The position numbers and the translations under genes were made by a program. DNA of 62,879 nt from an uncultured Phocaeicola sp. (GTDB lineage Bacteria > Bacteroidota > Bacteroidia > Bacteroidales > Bacteroidaceae). Below the pieces are notes generated by a model that was not told the origin of the DNA, made no database searches, and was given only the letters and a program-made list of their open reading frames with translations. The stretch is taken from NCBI GenBank assembly GCA_944320605.1, contig CALUIE010000005.1:1-62879 (forward strand), in the 5' to 3' direction. This document shows, one piece after another, positions 18,201 to 26,604 of the stretch. Position 1 is the stretch's first letter. Each line of letters opens with the position of its first letter.

Positions 18201-18226
18201 AATGATTATTTCTTATTAGTTATAGT

Positions 18227-18541
18227 TTATTCCATATAAAACACCTCGTTTAAAGGTATTGTAACTGGTGAATTGTCTGGGTTGACTTCCATTATATCAG
18301 CCATGTAGTCCCACCATCTTCGAACAATAGGATTATCTCCCATATCTTGTGATGACTCTTCACCTTTTATTTTCTGACAGGCAAATAATATGTTTGTTTC
18401 TTTGTCCCAGTATATGGAGTAATCATATACTCCACTTTCTGAAAGTAATTGTTTCAACTCCGGCCAAATCTCTGCATGTCTCTTTTCATACTCTTTCTCG
18501 AAACCTGGTTTCAAGAACATTTTAAAGGCTTCTCTTTTCAT
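18227..18541 (-). CDS. rhaM: L-rhamnose mutarotase
   Basis: Interconverts the alpha and beta anomers of L-rhamnose in the cytoplasm, giving the form used by rhamnose isomerase. The ATG at 18541 gives exactly 104 residues, the length of the E. coli enzyme; the frame runs to 18616 but into the GH105 gene. Family marks are FKMFLKPGFEKEYEKRHAEIWPEL at the start (key residues in KRHAEIWPEL, with the active-site His), YDYSIYWD, and NPIVRRWWDYMADIMEVN near the end (WWDYMADIM). The start is four bases after the GH105 stop, so the two are tightly co-transcribed. No rhaA, rhaB or rhaD is seen in the window. Confidence 0.94.
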   Translation of the reverse strand: MKREAFKMFLKPGFEKEYEKRHAEIWPELKQLLSESGVYDYSIYWDKETNILFACQKIKGEESSQDMGDNPIVRRWWDYMADIMEVNPDNSPVTIPLNEVFYME

Positions 18542-18545
18542 AGGA

Positions 18546-19949
18546 TTAATTTTTAACGTGAAATATTGGTTCGTTTGTTGTTTGTTCAATTTTATAGTAT
18601 TGAACAGCACTGTCATTCATCTTTGGATGCTGTTGCTTTAGTAAGTTTATAACTTCTGCACCTGCCCATATAACAGGACCATAGCCATGTGCCGCATAGA
18701 CATTTATAGGTCTGTAGTAATAGAATGCCGGATCGAATCCCATTCCTGTGCCTACACAAGTCCCTTCTATTTGTCCTTTCTCATTTATTTTTGTGGAAAT
18801 TGCATTCCATCCAAGTTGAACCACCGGACCGTAAGCTATAGCGTCAATCCATCCTTTGTTTATGGCGTGAGCGAAGCAATATACATATATTGCCGTGGCT
18901 GATGTTTCAAGGTATGAATCGTTTCTGTCCAACAGTTGATGCCAGAAACCTTCGCCGCTTTGACATGCCGCTATTCCCCTTACATGTTCTTTGAATAAAT
19001 TCATTAATTTATCACGCTGTGGATAATTTTCCGGTAAAACGTCAAGAACTTCACACATAGTCAGCAGTGCCCATCCGTTTGCTCTTCCCCAATGGAATGA
19101 AGGATGATCTTCCATTTCTTCAACCCATCCGTGTCTGAACAGTTTTTTCTCCGGCACCCACATCCTTTCTGCAAACTGAAACACTTGTTTTAAAGCTTCT
19201 GCCTGATATTTCTTTTTATCATCATTTGCTATATTTGAGTACCATGCTATAGGTGGAATTCCCATAAACATATCATCTAACCATAATGTATTATGTTGTG
19301 GTCTTGTACGAGCAAAAGTTCCGTCCGCTAAACGATATTCTTTGTTAAGAATGAAATCCATATAGTTTTCAATCAGAGCATCTACTTTCAATGATGGATC
19401 TTTCATCTTTGCTTTTATCATTGCCGCACAAACTGCACCTGCGTCATCCAATGCCTGAGGATGTAATATCTGTTTCATCTGTGGGTCTATGTCTTTATGT
19501 TTTTGGTATATTTTTTGAAAATACGGAGCTATTTCAGATATAAAATTGAATCTGTCTTTTACGTATTTAAAGTAAGATTCATCACCCGTAGCTTCGGCTG
19601 CAGATAACATTCCGGAATACGTTACTCCCCATTCATAACTTGCAATCTTGAAATCTCCACGTTCTAATTGCGAATCTTTTGTTATCTTATTGTAATCAGT
19701 TATTACTTTTCCTGTGTTTTTATCTACAACTCTTGTTGGGGTGTTATTCCTTAAATAATGTAATATTCTATCCATGTCTTTTTTAACATCATCAACACTC
19801 AATACTCTGTATGGGATTTTATATTCAGGTTGTAATAAATGAAGCGCAGTGTTAGAGTCATTTATAACATTTTTCTTTTCCTGTGCTTCTGTTGCACCTC
19901 CTGTTAATAGGAGTATAAGTCCAAATAGCTTTAATGAATTTGCTTTCAT
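18546..19949 (-). CDS. GH105-type unsaturated rhamnogalacturonyl/glucuronyl hydrolase
   Basis: Removes the 4,5-unsaturated uronic acid that a lyase leaves at the non-reducing end. The 467-residue protein has a signal peptide (about 1-22) and the alpha/alpha-six barrel motifs of the GH88/GH105 group: QALDDAGAVCAAM near 163, TLWLDDMFMGIPP near 217 (the catalytic Asp region), FHWGRANGWALLTM near 281 and LETSATAIYVYCFAHAI near 347. The protein is longer at the N-terminus than typical GH105 enzymes. Being exported it probably acts in the periplasm on oligosaccharides made by the lyase-like proteins. It sits directly before rhaM, which fits a uronyl-rhamnose disaccharide as substrate, though that is inference. 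Confidence 0.92.
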   Translation of the reverse strand: MKANSLKLFGLILLLTGGATEAQEKKNVINDSNTALHLLQPEYKIPYRVLSVDDVKKDMDRILHYLRNNTPTRVVDKNTGKVITDYNKITKDSQLERGDFKIASYEWGVTYSGMLSAAEATGDESYFKYVKDRFNFISEIAPYFQKIYQKHKDIDPQMKQILHPQALDDAGAVCAAMIKAKMKDPSLKVDALIENYMDFILNKEYRLADGTFARTRPQHNTLWLDDMFMGIPPIAWYSNIANDDKKKYQAEALKQVFQFAERMWVPEKKLFRHGWVEEMEDHPSFHWGRANGWALLTMCEVLDVLPENYPQRDKLMNLFKEHVRGIAACQSGEGFWHQLLDRNDSYLETSATAIYVYCFAHAINKGWIDAIAYGPVVQLGWNAISTKINEKGQIEGTCVGTGMGFDPAFYYYRPINVYAAHGYGPVIWAGAEVINLLKQQHPKMNDSAVQYYKIEQTTNEPIFHVKN

Positions 19950-19982
19950 GGTTATTTATTTCTTTTATAATTAAAAATACAA

Positions 19983-21398
19983 TTAAATGCTTACAACAGG
20001 AATATTCAATATGAATCCTATTTTCTCAATATCATCTGCCACATGACCAATACCAATAGCACAATGATGTGAAGGTCCGGCCTTACTCCATTTATTTATG
20101 AAATTCTTTGCTCCACAGGCAAATCTGTAACGACTGTTGGTATTTCCAATCATTAAGGTCTTGCCTCCTACAGATTCTCCTTCTGCTACCAGCAAAAAAA
20201 CTCCATCCTTTCCTTCACATACAGACAAAAACGTTACATCGCCTTGCTTTACTCTCATCTGTATCGATAAACCTTTTCCTGGTTTGCCATGATATACAGG
20301 CAAAGGAACTAATTCTACCTTATCCTCTGATATAGCAAAATGTGCAGGTCCGTCATGTCCCCAAAGAACGACATCATCATCAAAATCTATAGTGTATGGT
20401 TCAGAAAAAGAACCGCCGGCACTTAATAAGGACATTATTTTCATGGCCTGAACATTTTTTATTTCGCATTCTCCGGCTACAGGTATGCCTTTTCCAGTAA
20501 GCAATGTGTTACCGGCTATTACTGATGTCACTAAATTTTCATAATCATTACCTGACATTCCTTCATAATAATATGCCATTGAGCCTAAATTATGATTTGC
20601 AACTATTTTGTCCAAAGCAATTGATGTGCGCGCTGCCCTGTCAAGTTCATACGGTTCACAAGAAGGACTCACATTGAATTCTTTATGAAATTCCACTATT
20701 TTCTGCTTGACCTCAGATTCTGTTGCATTCTGATAATAATACTGAAGTTCACACATCTCAAGTTGTTCTATGTAAGTACCAAATGTGGCCGATTGTAAAG
20801 TAGTATCTGTATATACATCAAGCATTCCTGTATAATAATGTCCCAGGATGCCCATTCTGTTTTCACGCATACCTTTTACTGTCCTTGCCGCATTTATCCA
20901 GGATTTTATTTGTTTCCAGACATCATCATCCTGCAAATATCCTGTAACTATATCATACCTGATTCCTGAGCGGTTAAACACAGAAGCATATTCAGGTACG
21001 GAGCAGGCCTGACAGTACGCCAACCATTCACCTGTCATTTTACCTCTGTCTTCCAAACTGTTTATATAATCAAAATCTATCCTTGATGTGGGTTGAATAT
21101 TCAGAATGATTACAGGAACTTTACACCTTTGTACTATTGGAAGTATAGTTGAAGAAAGAGCGTATGTTGATATAAAAACAAATAGTAATTCTATTTTACC
21201 ATCAGTAAGAATTTCTATTGCATTTTTAGCTTTAACCTGATTGTCTATAATGGGAATATTGATAATATTAGCATCCATATTTCTCATTCTTTCCGCTATT
21301 TCCTCCTGATATCCTATCAATCTGTCTTCCAATCCTTCAAATTGTTTCCAATATGTATCAAGACCGACTCCTATTAAACCTATATTAATTGTTTTCAT
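19983..21398 (-). CDS. L-arabinose/L-fucose isomerase-like protein
   Basis: A 471-residue cytoplasmic protein (no signal peptide) of the AraA/FucI superfamily, which interconvert aldoses and ketoses using Mn2+. It has the N-terminal Rossmann-type domain starting INIGLIGVGLDTYW, the FVFISTYALSSTILPIV strand-helix typical of arabinose isomerases (FISTYALSS), GHYYTGMLDVYTD near 186-198, and a metal-binding C-terminal half: MAYYYEGMSG near 283 (Glu), GIPVAGECEIKNV near 317 (Glu), and a His-containing GPSHHCAIGIGH near 443. Its length and order resemble AraA-like proteins rather than FucI, but the real substrate is unknown. Among exported enzymes it is the one sugar-isomerising step, beside rhaM. 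Confidence 0.8.
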   Translation of the reverse strand: MKTINIGLIGVGLDTYWKQFEGLEDRLIGYQEEIAERMRNMDANIINIPIIDNQVKAKNAIEILTDGKIELLFVFISTYALSSTILPIVQRCKVPVIILNIQPTSRIDFDYINSLEDRGKMTGEWLAYCQACSVPEYASVFNRSGIRYDIVTGYLQDDDVWKQIKSWINAARTVKGMRENRMGILGHYYTGMLDVYTDTTLQSATFGTYIEQLEMCELQYYYQNATESEVKQKIVEFHKEFNVSPSCEPYELDRAARTSIALDKIVANHNLGSMAYYYEGMSGNDYENLVTSVIAGNTLLTGKGIPVAGECEIKNVQAMKIMSLLSAGGSFSEPYTIDFDDDVVLWGHDGPAHFAISEDKVELVPLPVYHGKPGKGLSIQMRVKQGDVTFLSVCEGKDGVFLLVAEGESVGGKTLMIGNTNSRYRFACGAKNFINKWSKAGPSHHCAIGIGHVADDIEKIGFILNIPVVSI

Positions 21399-21404
21399 TG
21401 TTAA

Positions 21405-22205
21405 TCATTTCTTTATTGAATAGACTTTGAAGTTTTCATATATTGATGCTTTGGTAAACATCTGCCTTAATCCTATTCTTCCTTTGTTTATAGGAGGATA
21501 TTTTTCAGCATTAAAATAGAATGTTCGATTCTGATTGCCTCCGTGAACATTAAAATATAATTCTTTCCCGATTTTTATAAAGGTGAGATGATACTTAACG
21601 CCAGGTTTAAATAAACCTGTATTAAGATATTCCGGTGTTAGTTCAGTACCTTTCAGTCCTGTCTTTTGTTCAGGCATATACCTTCTTCCTCTTATATATT
21701 CTTCTTTACCATTCTTTTTGTCTTCACTGACAGAATAACTGATATGATATGTATCCATATTGTTAAAATACATACTCATTTTAGGGATTTCTCTTAACTT
21801 TCTCCATTTGTATATATCTTTATCAAATTGTCCTTCACCAGAACCTTGTGCTTGAATGTATATTATATTCACAAAATTGTTTTCAAGATTATCCAATCTT
21901 GTAAAGTCATATTCTATTTTGAGATCTCCTTCAAACTCTTTTTTAGTCCATAATACAACATGGTTCTCGTCTTTTAAAGCTTCTTTACCAGCATGTAGTT
22001 CTAATTTATTATCACCGCTGTTTATTCTCCCTTTTTTACCGTCCAAGAACCAATTATTTTTCCAATTTTTGTAAAAGTTATCTTTGAAGACAAGAACTGC
22101 TTCCTGTTTATTTAATTCTTCAAATTTTTCTTGATATGCAGTATTCTGTGAGTATGATATATTACTAAAACATAGAATGGTAATGACTGTAAATAATTTT
22201 CTCAT
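21405..22205 (-). CDS. DUF1961-family secreted protein
   Basis: A 266-residue protein with a signal peptide (about 1-19) and one beta-rich domain. The sequence shows the DUF1961 pattern I recognise: KDNFYKNWKNNWFLDGKKG near 42-60 (Trp-rich), ENHVVLWTKKEFEGDLKIEYDFTRLD near 83-108 (WTKKEFEGDLKIEYDF), and WRKLREIPKMSMYF followed by DTYHISY. The fold is predicted to be concanavalin-like, similar to carbohydrate-binding or GH16-type sandwiches, but no catalytic pair is obvious. It lies six bases before the isomerase-like start and five after the BNR_4 stop. Likely a carbohydrate-binding protein or an unstudied enzyme. Confidence 0.75.
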   Translation of the reverse strand: MRKLFTVITILCFSNISYSQNTAYQEKFEELNKQEAVLVFKDNFYKNWKNNWFLDGKKGRINSGDNKLELHAGKEALKDENHVVLWTKKEFEGDLKIEYDFTRLDNLENNFVNIIYIQAQGSGEGQFDKDIYKWRKLREIPKMSMYFNNMDTYHISYSVSEDKKNGKEEYIRGRRYMPEQKTGLKGTELTPEYLNTGLFKPGVKYHLTFIKIGKELYFNVHGGNQNRTFYFNAEKYPPINKGRIGLRQMFTKASIYENFKVYSIKK

Positions 22206-22209
22206 AATC

Positions 22210-23544
22210 TTAATTTAATTTATTTATTTCCACTACTTGTAACATTGATGGTGTTGCCTTAGCTGTAGTTCTTACTGTATCTCTATTGGCTGGATATGTG
22301 TACCATTCCAATATAAAAGATTTATCCTTGCTCTTTTTACTACCACTATCTATCGCTATTTTTTTATTCATCACCAATGGCTGGTTTGCATCTGTTGTTG
22401 GGCCATAACCGCCGGATTCTCCGGTTATTACTTCTTTTATAGGTGATAAAGATGTCTCATCTACTAACCAATAACCTTTACCATTCTTTATATGCTCAAA
22501 ATCAACCCTCAATGTACCTTTCTCATTTACTCTTGCAGAATTTATCATTACATGACCTTTCCCTATACTTCCTCCTCCTTCAAAATTCCATCTATAATCC
22601 CAATTACTTAACTTAACTATATTCCAATTATTATTATCATATCTTGAAATGTAGCCTTGAGTTTTACCTTCTTCATCATGTTTGTGATATGTTATGAGGA
22701 CGTTATTCTTACTATCAAAACCTATTTTGGCGGCACCGTTTATAATTCCTCCTTTTACAGGAATTGGATCTACCCACAAACATGTATCTGATATAGTCAT
22801 TGGTAATTCAACTTTTTGTCCATTTATACTTTCCCAACTTATCAGGTCTTTGCTTCGTGCATAACTCAAGTGGTGGTTCGTTGAACAGTCGTATGTATCT
22901 CTCCATACCCATAATAAATGATAATAATTATCTGGACCTAAATTGGGACCGTTCATATATGCATTCATAAGATTCTCTCCATCTGTTAATGGAGTATTCA
23001 ATAATCTCTTCCATGTCTTGGTCTCATAGTCATATACATTATAAATTTCATTACCATTTCCACTGTGCCCGTCTCTATAATGGAAAATAAGCTGATTGTT
23101 GGGACCATCCATAAAAGCAGGATATGTAGTTTTTAATTCATTTTCACCTGTCATGTAGTTTATTTTCTTGAATGACATAATATCTAATGGATTATCTGTT
23201 CTATAATAAACTAATGGACTAACATGCATATTCCCGCTTAGGTGAATATAGTTTTCCCTATCTATTTTCATTGTGATATAATTATGGCTGTCCCATCCTA
23301 CGGAAGTATCAAGTACTTTATATATCCATTCCTTTTCGTTAAGTTTTCTTGATGCAACAGTCAGCCTATGTTCCGTATCATAATATGCGACAAATTGCAT
23401 GTCACCGTGCGTTACAAGTGAGAAACCAATGGGAAAATCTGATACAACTTTTGCAACATCTATTCTTTGCTCTTCATTCTTGGATACATTATGGCATGAT
23501 GTCAGGAACACTAAAATAAATAATAAATAATAAATACGTTTCAT
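22210..23544 (-). CDS. BNR_4 seven-bladed beta-propeller, probable lyase or rhamnosidase
   Basis: A 444-residue lipoprotein (lipobox SC near residue 17) with the BNR_4 propeller. Typical marks are GWDSHNYITMKID (83-95) and ENYIHLSGNMHVSPLVYYRT (97-116), placing His88, His101 and His107 in the likely active site, and VWRDTYDCSTNHHLSYARS near 213-231. Known relatives include ulvan lyases (PL24, PL25), a rhamnose-glucuronate lyase family (PL42) and the rhamnosidase family GH145; all act where uronic acid meets rhamnose. Which family this belongs to cannot be read by eye. Its place among GH105 enzymes and next to rhaM supports cutting at a rhamnose-uronic acid link. Confidence 0.78.
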   Translation of the reverse strand: MKRIYYLLFILVFLTSCHNVSKNEEQRIDVAKVVSDFPIGFSLVTHGDMQFVAYYDTEHRLTVASRKLNEKEWIYKVLDTSVGWDSHNYITMKIDRENYIHLSGNMHVSPLVYYRTDNPLDIMSFKKINYMTGENELKTTYPAFMDGPNNQLIFHYRDGHSGNGNEIYNVYDYETKTWKRLLNTPLTDGENLMNAYMNGPNLGPDNYYHLLWVWRDTYDCSTNHHLSYARSKDLISWESINGQKVELPMTISDTCLWVDPIPVKGGIINGAAKIGFDSKNNVLITYHKHDEEGKTQGYISRYDNNNWNIVKLSNWDYRWNFEGGGSIGKGHVMINSARVNEKGTLRVDFEHIKNGKGYWLVDETSLSPIKEVITGESGGYGPTTDANQPLVMNKKIAIDSGSKKSKDKSFILEWYTYPANRDTVRTTAKATPSMLQVVEINKLN

Positions 23545-23566
23545 TGTCTTGATATTGAATATAAGT

Positions 23567-24697
23567 TTAATTTAATTTGTAAATTTCTGAACCGGCTAAT
23601 AAAAAGCATCCTGTACCATAATCCTCAAAGTCAGGTTTACTATCATAATTGACAGGCTGAGAACTTTTAGGCTCTTTGCCGGTACCTTGTACATAACCTA
23701 AAAATCCATTGTCATGCACACAGTCTTTTACTAATGAGTTCCAAGCCTTTATTACAATAGGCATATACTCCTCTTTATTTAAATAACCTTTTCTTATTCC
23801 CCAGGCCATCCCATATACGAACAGCGATGTACCGCTTGTCTCTTTACCTCCATAATTTGATTCATCGTGCAGACTTACGTTCCAGAAACCATCTTTACGT
23901 TGACATTTTTTTAGGGCTTTACTCATGTTTATAAAATCATTCAGATAATCTTTATAATGTTTCTCATCTTGGGGAATGGTATTCATCACACGGACTAACG
24001 CAGCATAAACCCAACCATTACCTCTACTCCAATAACAATATTCACCGTTAGGTTCTTTATAAGGTGGATCGAAGTCATGGTCTCTCCACCACAGACCATC
24101 CGATTTGTTATACATTCCGTTACCTCCATGATTATTTCTTGTGTAACTGTACATTTCCCACATCTTATTAAAATATTTATCATCATTGGTAAGACAACCT
24201 AGCTTTGCATATATAGGCATTGCCATTTGTATGGCATCAATCCACCACCAATCGTTTACCTGTGGAGTATTTACTACCATGTTTATATTACTCTTTATAT
24301 TTTTCAGTATTTCCGGTTTGGGACAGATATCATATAATTCCAGATAAACTTGTCCACAACATTGGTCGTCAGCATTTCGTGTAGTATTTCCATTTCTTAA
24401 TCCCCAGTTGTGATATTCTGCCCAATCATAAGCATACCTATAATAGTCATCATGTGGATATATTGAGTATAAAGCCATTAATCCTTCATAGTAAACCGCA
24501 CGAGTCCATATATTGGAAGGCCAAATTCTATTGTTTACAAACATAGGCGACCTGTAATCTGAATGTTTGTTCATAAAGTATTTATTAACTTTAATAAGAA
24601 CTTTTAAAGTCTCATTTCTGTCTAAATCTATCTGAGAACTAATATTGTTGAAAGCTATTGTAACTAAAGCCAATAGCATTATTATTTTCTTTTTCAT
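23567..24697 (-). CDS. Second GH105/GH88-type unsaturated uronyl hydrolase
   Basis: A 376-residue enzyme with signal peptide; I chose the ATG at 24697 (MKKKIIMLLALVTIAFNNISSQ) because it starts a clean signal and stays outside the upstream gene. Key motifs are NTTRNADDQCCGQVYLELY near 117, DWWWIDAIQMAMPIYAKLG near 158 (the Asp in WWWIDAIQMA is the likely catalytic acid), CYWSRGNGWVYAAL near 222 and GKETSGTSLFVYGMAWGI near 286. It differs clearly from the first GH105 enzyme in the PUL, with the compact WWIDA type, so the two probably handle different neighbouring sugars. It follows a lyase-like gene by 7 bases. Confidence 0.9.
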   Translation of the reverse strand: MKKKIIMLLALVTIAFNNISSQIDLDRNETLKVLIKVNKYFMNKHSDYRSPMFVNNRIWPSNIWTRAVYYEGLMALYSIYPHDDYYRYAYDWAEYHNWGLRNGNTTRNADDQCCGQVYLELYDICPKPEILKNIKSNINMVVNTPQVNDWWWIDAIQMAMPIYAKLGCLTNDDKYFNKMWEMYSYTRNNHGGNGMYNKSDGLWWRDHDFDPPYKEPNGEYCYWSRGNGWVYAALVRVMNTIPQDEKHYKDYLNDFINMSKALKKCQRKDGFWNVSLHDESNYGGKETSGTSLFVYGMAWGIRKGYLNKEEYMPIVIKAWNSLVKDCVHDNGFLGYVQGTGKEPKSSQPVNYDSKPDFEDYGTGCFLLAGSEIYKLN

Positions 24698-24704
24698 AAA
24701 ACTA

Positions 24705-26549
24705 TCAATAATTAAAATTAAAATCTTTTTTGTCAATTCCATTACTTATTGTTATGATTCCACTTCCCCATATTGAATTTAAATAAGGCGAATCCATTAA
24801 TTTTTTTGGGGTAAGGTCTATTGTTTTTCCATCAATTTCTGGCAATCGGGAATAATTATAATATAGTTTTAAGGATGTATCATAATGATTACTTCTGTAT
24901 TCTACAGATTGATTTTTTATTTTTACTACATTCCTTATAATATATTTTTTGAATTCACTAAAATCTTTAAAGTTCTTCTTTTCTACGGCTTCAATAATTA
25001 TAGGTGAGTATTCATTCTCTAATTTTAACCAAAAGCCTTTATTTGCCAATCCGTTACCATAGTTTTCGGCCTTAATCTTATGATATTTACTGTCAATAAT
25101 CTTTAATGCAACGTATGAATTAGATGATTCTGTAAATATCCAATTTTTATGGTAAGATAGTGGAAAACTCCTGTCTATCCAAATTGCTTGACCTTTAGCA
25201 TTACTATCCTTAAGCCTTTGTAATATCATTACCCCTTTATTTTGTACTCCCCATTCTGCATTATATACAGATCCCTTTTCCGGTTTCTCCGGTTGAGTAA
25301 AAATACGTTGCGTATAATTGTCTGAGAAAATGATACCGTTCCAACGGTTCTGAGAACTTACGGCATTCCAGTCATTTTCTGTCAAAGCATTTTCCATAGT
25401 CATTCCCATAACAAAACTTGGAGTAATCCATGTGTAACGAAGTAAACCTCCCTCTGTTATATTGAATTTATATACCGGGTTCTTATCTTCTAAGTAATAC
25501 GTTTTATTCTCGTTTGCTTTTAAGCCATAATTACGAGAAATATATGAATAATTACCTTTATCATTTTTACAGACTAAATCTGATACAATTTTATCAGGTC
25601 TCCAGAAAGTGGTTAGTATTGAAATGTTACCTGGGTGTTTCCCATTTTCTACTCTTCCAATACCAAAATGATACCATGCAAATTCTTCCGCTCCGCTTTG
25701 TTCTATAGAAGCTCTTCCCGGATAGCAGCGATGTCTGCTTCCCCCTCTAACTCCATTGATTTGTTCTATGGCCCATTCTGCCCAATAGACATTTAGAAAA
25801 TTGGAGGCTAATTCTTTCAGTATCTTGTCTTCTGCAAAGTCTGCAATATTATAAATAGTATTAAGCGAATATTTGGCGTATGTAGGCGCTGCTATTTCAA
25901 CCATCAATCCATGTTGTGCTCTATTTCTGAAATATGCCTTAAAGTATTCATTGAATTCTTTCCATAGTTTTTCTGGTGTATTTCCGTCAGAATATTTATT
26001 ATTTTTATATTGCGGATGCCCCTTGAGTATTTGTGTAGCACCCCAAAAACTTACCCACGCTTGTAAATGGTGATTTTCACTACCCCATATCCATGCTGCT
26101 TCGTTGGGATTAGCTATTTCTTTTGTGCAATGTTTTGATGTCCAGTCCCATAACATTGATAATATAATATCTTCGGTTTTCTTATCCATTCTGTTCGGGT
26201 ATAGCACTCCTTGAGAAGAGAAAAGCCAATATATTCTTTCTAAAATATATGCGTGCCAATGAAAACTGTTGGCCATAAACGAAGATTTCGTTTTTGAATA
26301 ATAATCAGTGTAAATTGATTGAATATATTTATCGGCTTTTTCGGTGTATTTACCTAAATAATATGCTGAAGTAGCAAAACTTTCATACATCCACATACCG
26401 TTTTCCTTAGGATACGGATTTACATACAAATCCTCTAATGTTTCATGTTGACGTTTTATCATTGCGTCATTAGTTGATTTGTCTGATGCATGGATGTTTA
26501 TGAATGTAAATAATATAAAGGTAAAAAATATGATATTATTCTTTTTCAT
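24705..26549 (-). CDS. Lyase-like secreted protein of the PUL family (B)
   Basis: A 614-residue protein with signal peptide (about 1-21) and no lipobox. The N-terminal half is alpha-helical and repeats Trp-rich helices (FHWHAYILERIYWLF near 97-111; WIWGSENHHLQAWVSFWGATQ near 153-173), followed by HGLMVEIAAPTYAKYSLN and INGVRGGSRHRCYPG. The C-terminal half is beta-rich and ends SGIITISNGIDKKDFNFNY. This is the plan of PL8-like lyases (alpha/alpha toroid plus beta-sandwiches), in which Asn, His, Tyr and Arg carry catalysis, but I cannot place it in a known PL family. It is a tandem duplicate of lyase C and its stop region overlaps the GH105 start region by a few bases only. Confidence 0.62.
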   Translation of the reverse strand: MKKNNIIFFTFILFTFINIHASDKSTNDAMIKRQHETLEDLYVNPYPKENGMWMYESFATSAYYLGKYTEKADKYIQSIYTDYYSKTKSSFMANSFHWHAYILERIYWLFSSQGVLYPNRMDKKTEDIILSMLWDWTSKHCTKEIANPNEAAWIWGSENHHLQAWVSFWGATQILKGHPQYKNNKYSDGNTPEKLWKEFNEYFKAYFRNRAQHGLMVEIAAPTYAKYSLNTIYNIADFAEDKILKELASNFLNVYWAEWAIEQINGVRGGSRHRCYPGRASIEQSGAEEFAWYHFGIGRVENGKHPGNISILTTFWRPDKIVSDLVCKNDKGNYSYISRNYGLKANENKTYYLEDKNPVYKFNITEGGLLRYTWITPSFVMGMTMENALTENDWNAVSSQNRWNGIIFSDNYTQRIFTQPEKPEKGSVYNAEWGVQNKGVMILQRLKDSNAKGQAIWIDRSFPLSYHKNWIFTESSNSYVALKIIDSKYHKIKAENYGNGLANKGFWLKLENEYSPIIIEAVEKKNFKDFSEFKKYIIRNVVKIKNQSVEYRSNHYDTSLKLYYNYSRLPEIDGKTIDLTPKKLMDSPYLNSIWGSGIITISNGIDKKDFNFNY

Positions 26550-26561
26550 GGCTTTAATTAT

Positions 26562-26590
26562 AGTCCACTTAAAGAGTTCTTAAGTGGACT
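26562..26590 (-). terminator. Perfect stem-loop between duplicated lyase-like genes
   Basis: AGTCCACTTAA (26562-26572) pairs with TTAAGTGGACT (26580-26590), a perfect 11-bp stem with a 7-base loop. It lies 14 bases after the stop of lyase C and 12 before the start of lyase B. The minus strand continues ATAATTAAAGCC, not a T-run, so this may be a partial terminator or RNA-stability element. Confidence 0.55.
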
Positions 26591-26604
26591 TTAAAAGGTT
26601 TAAT

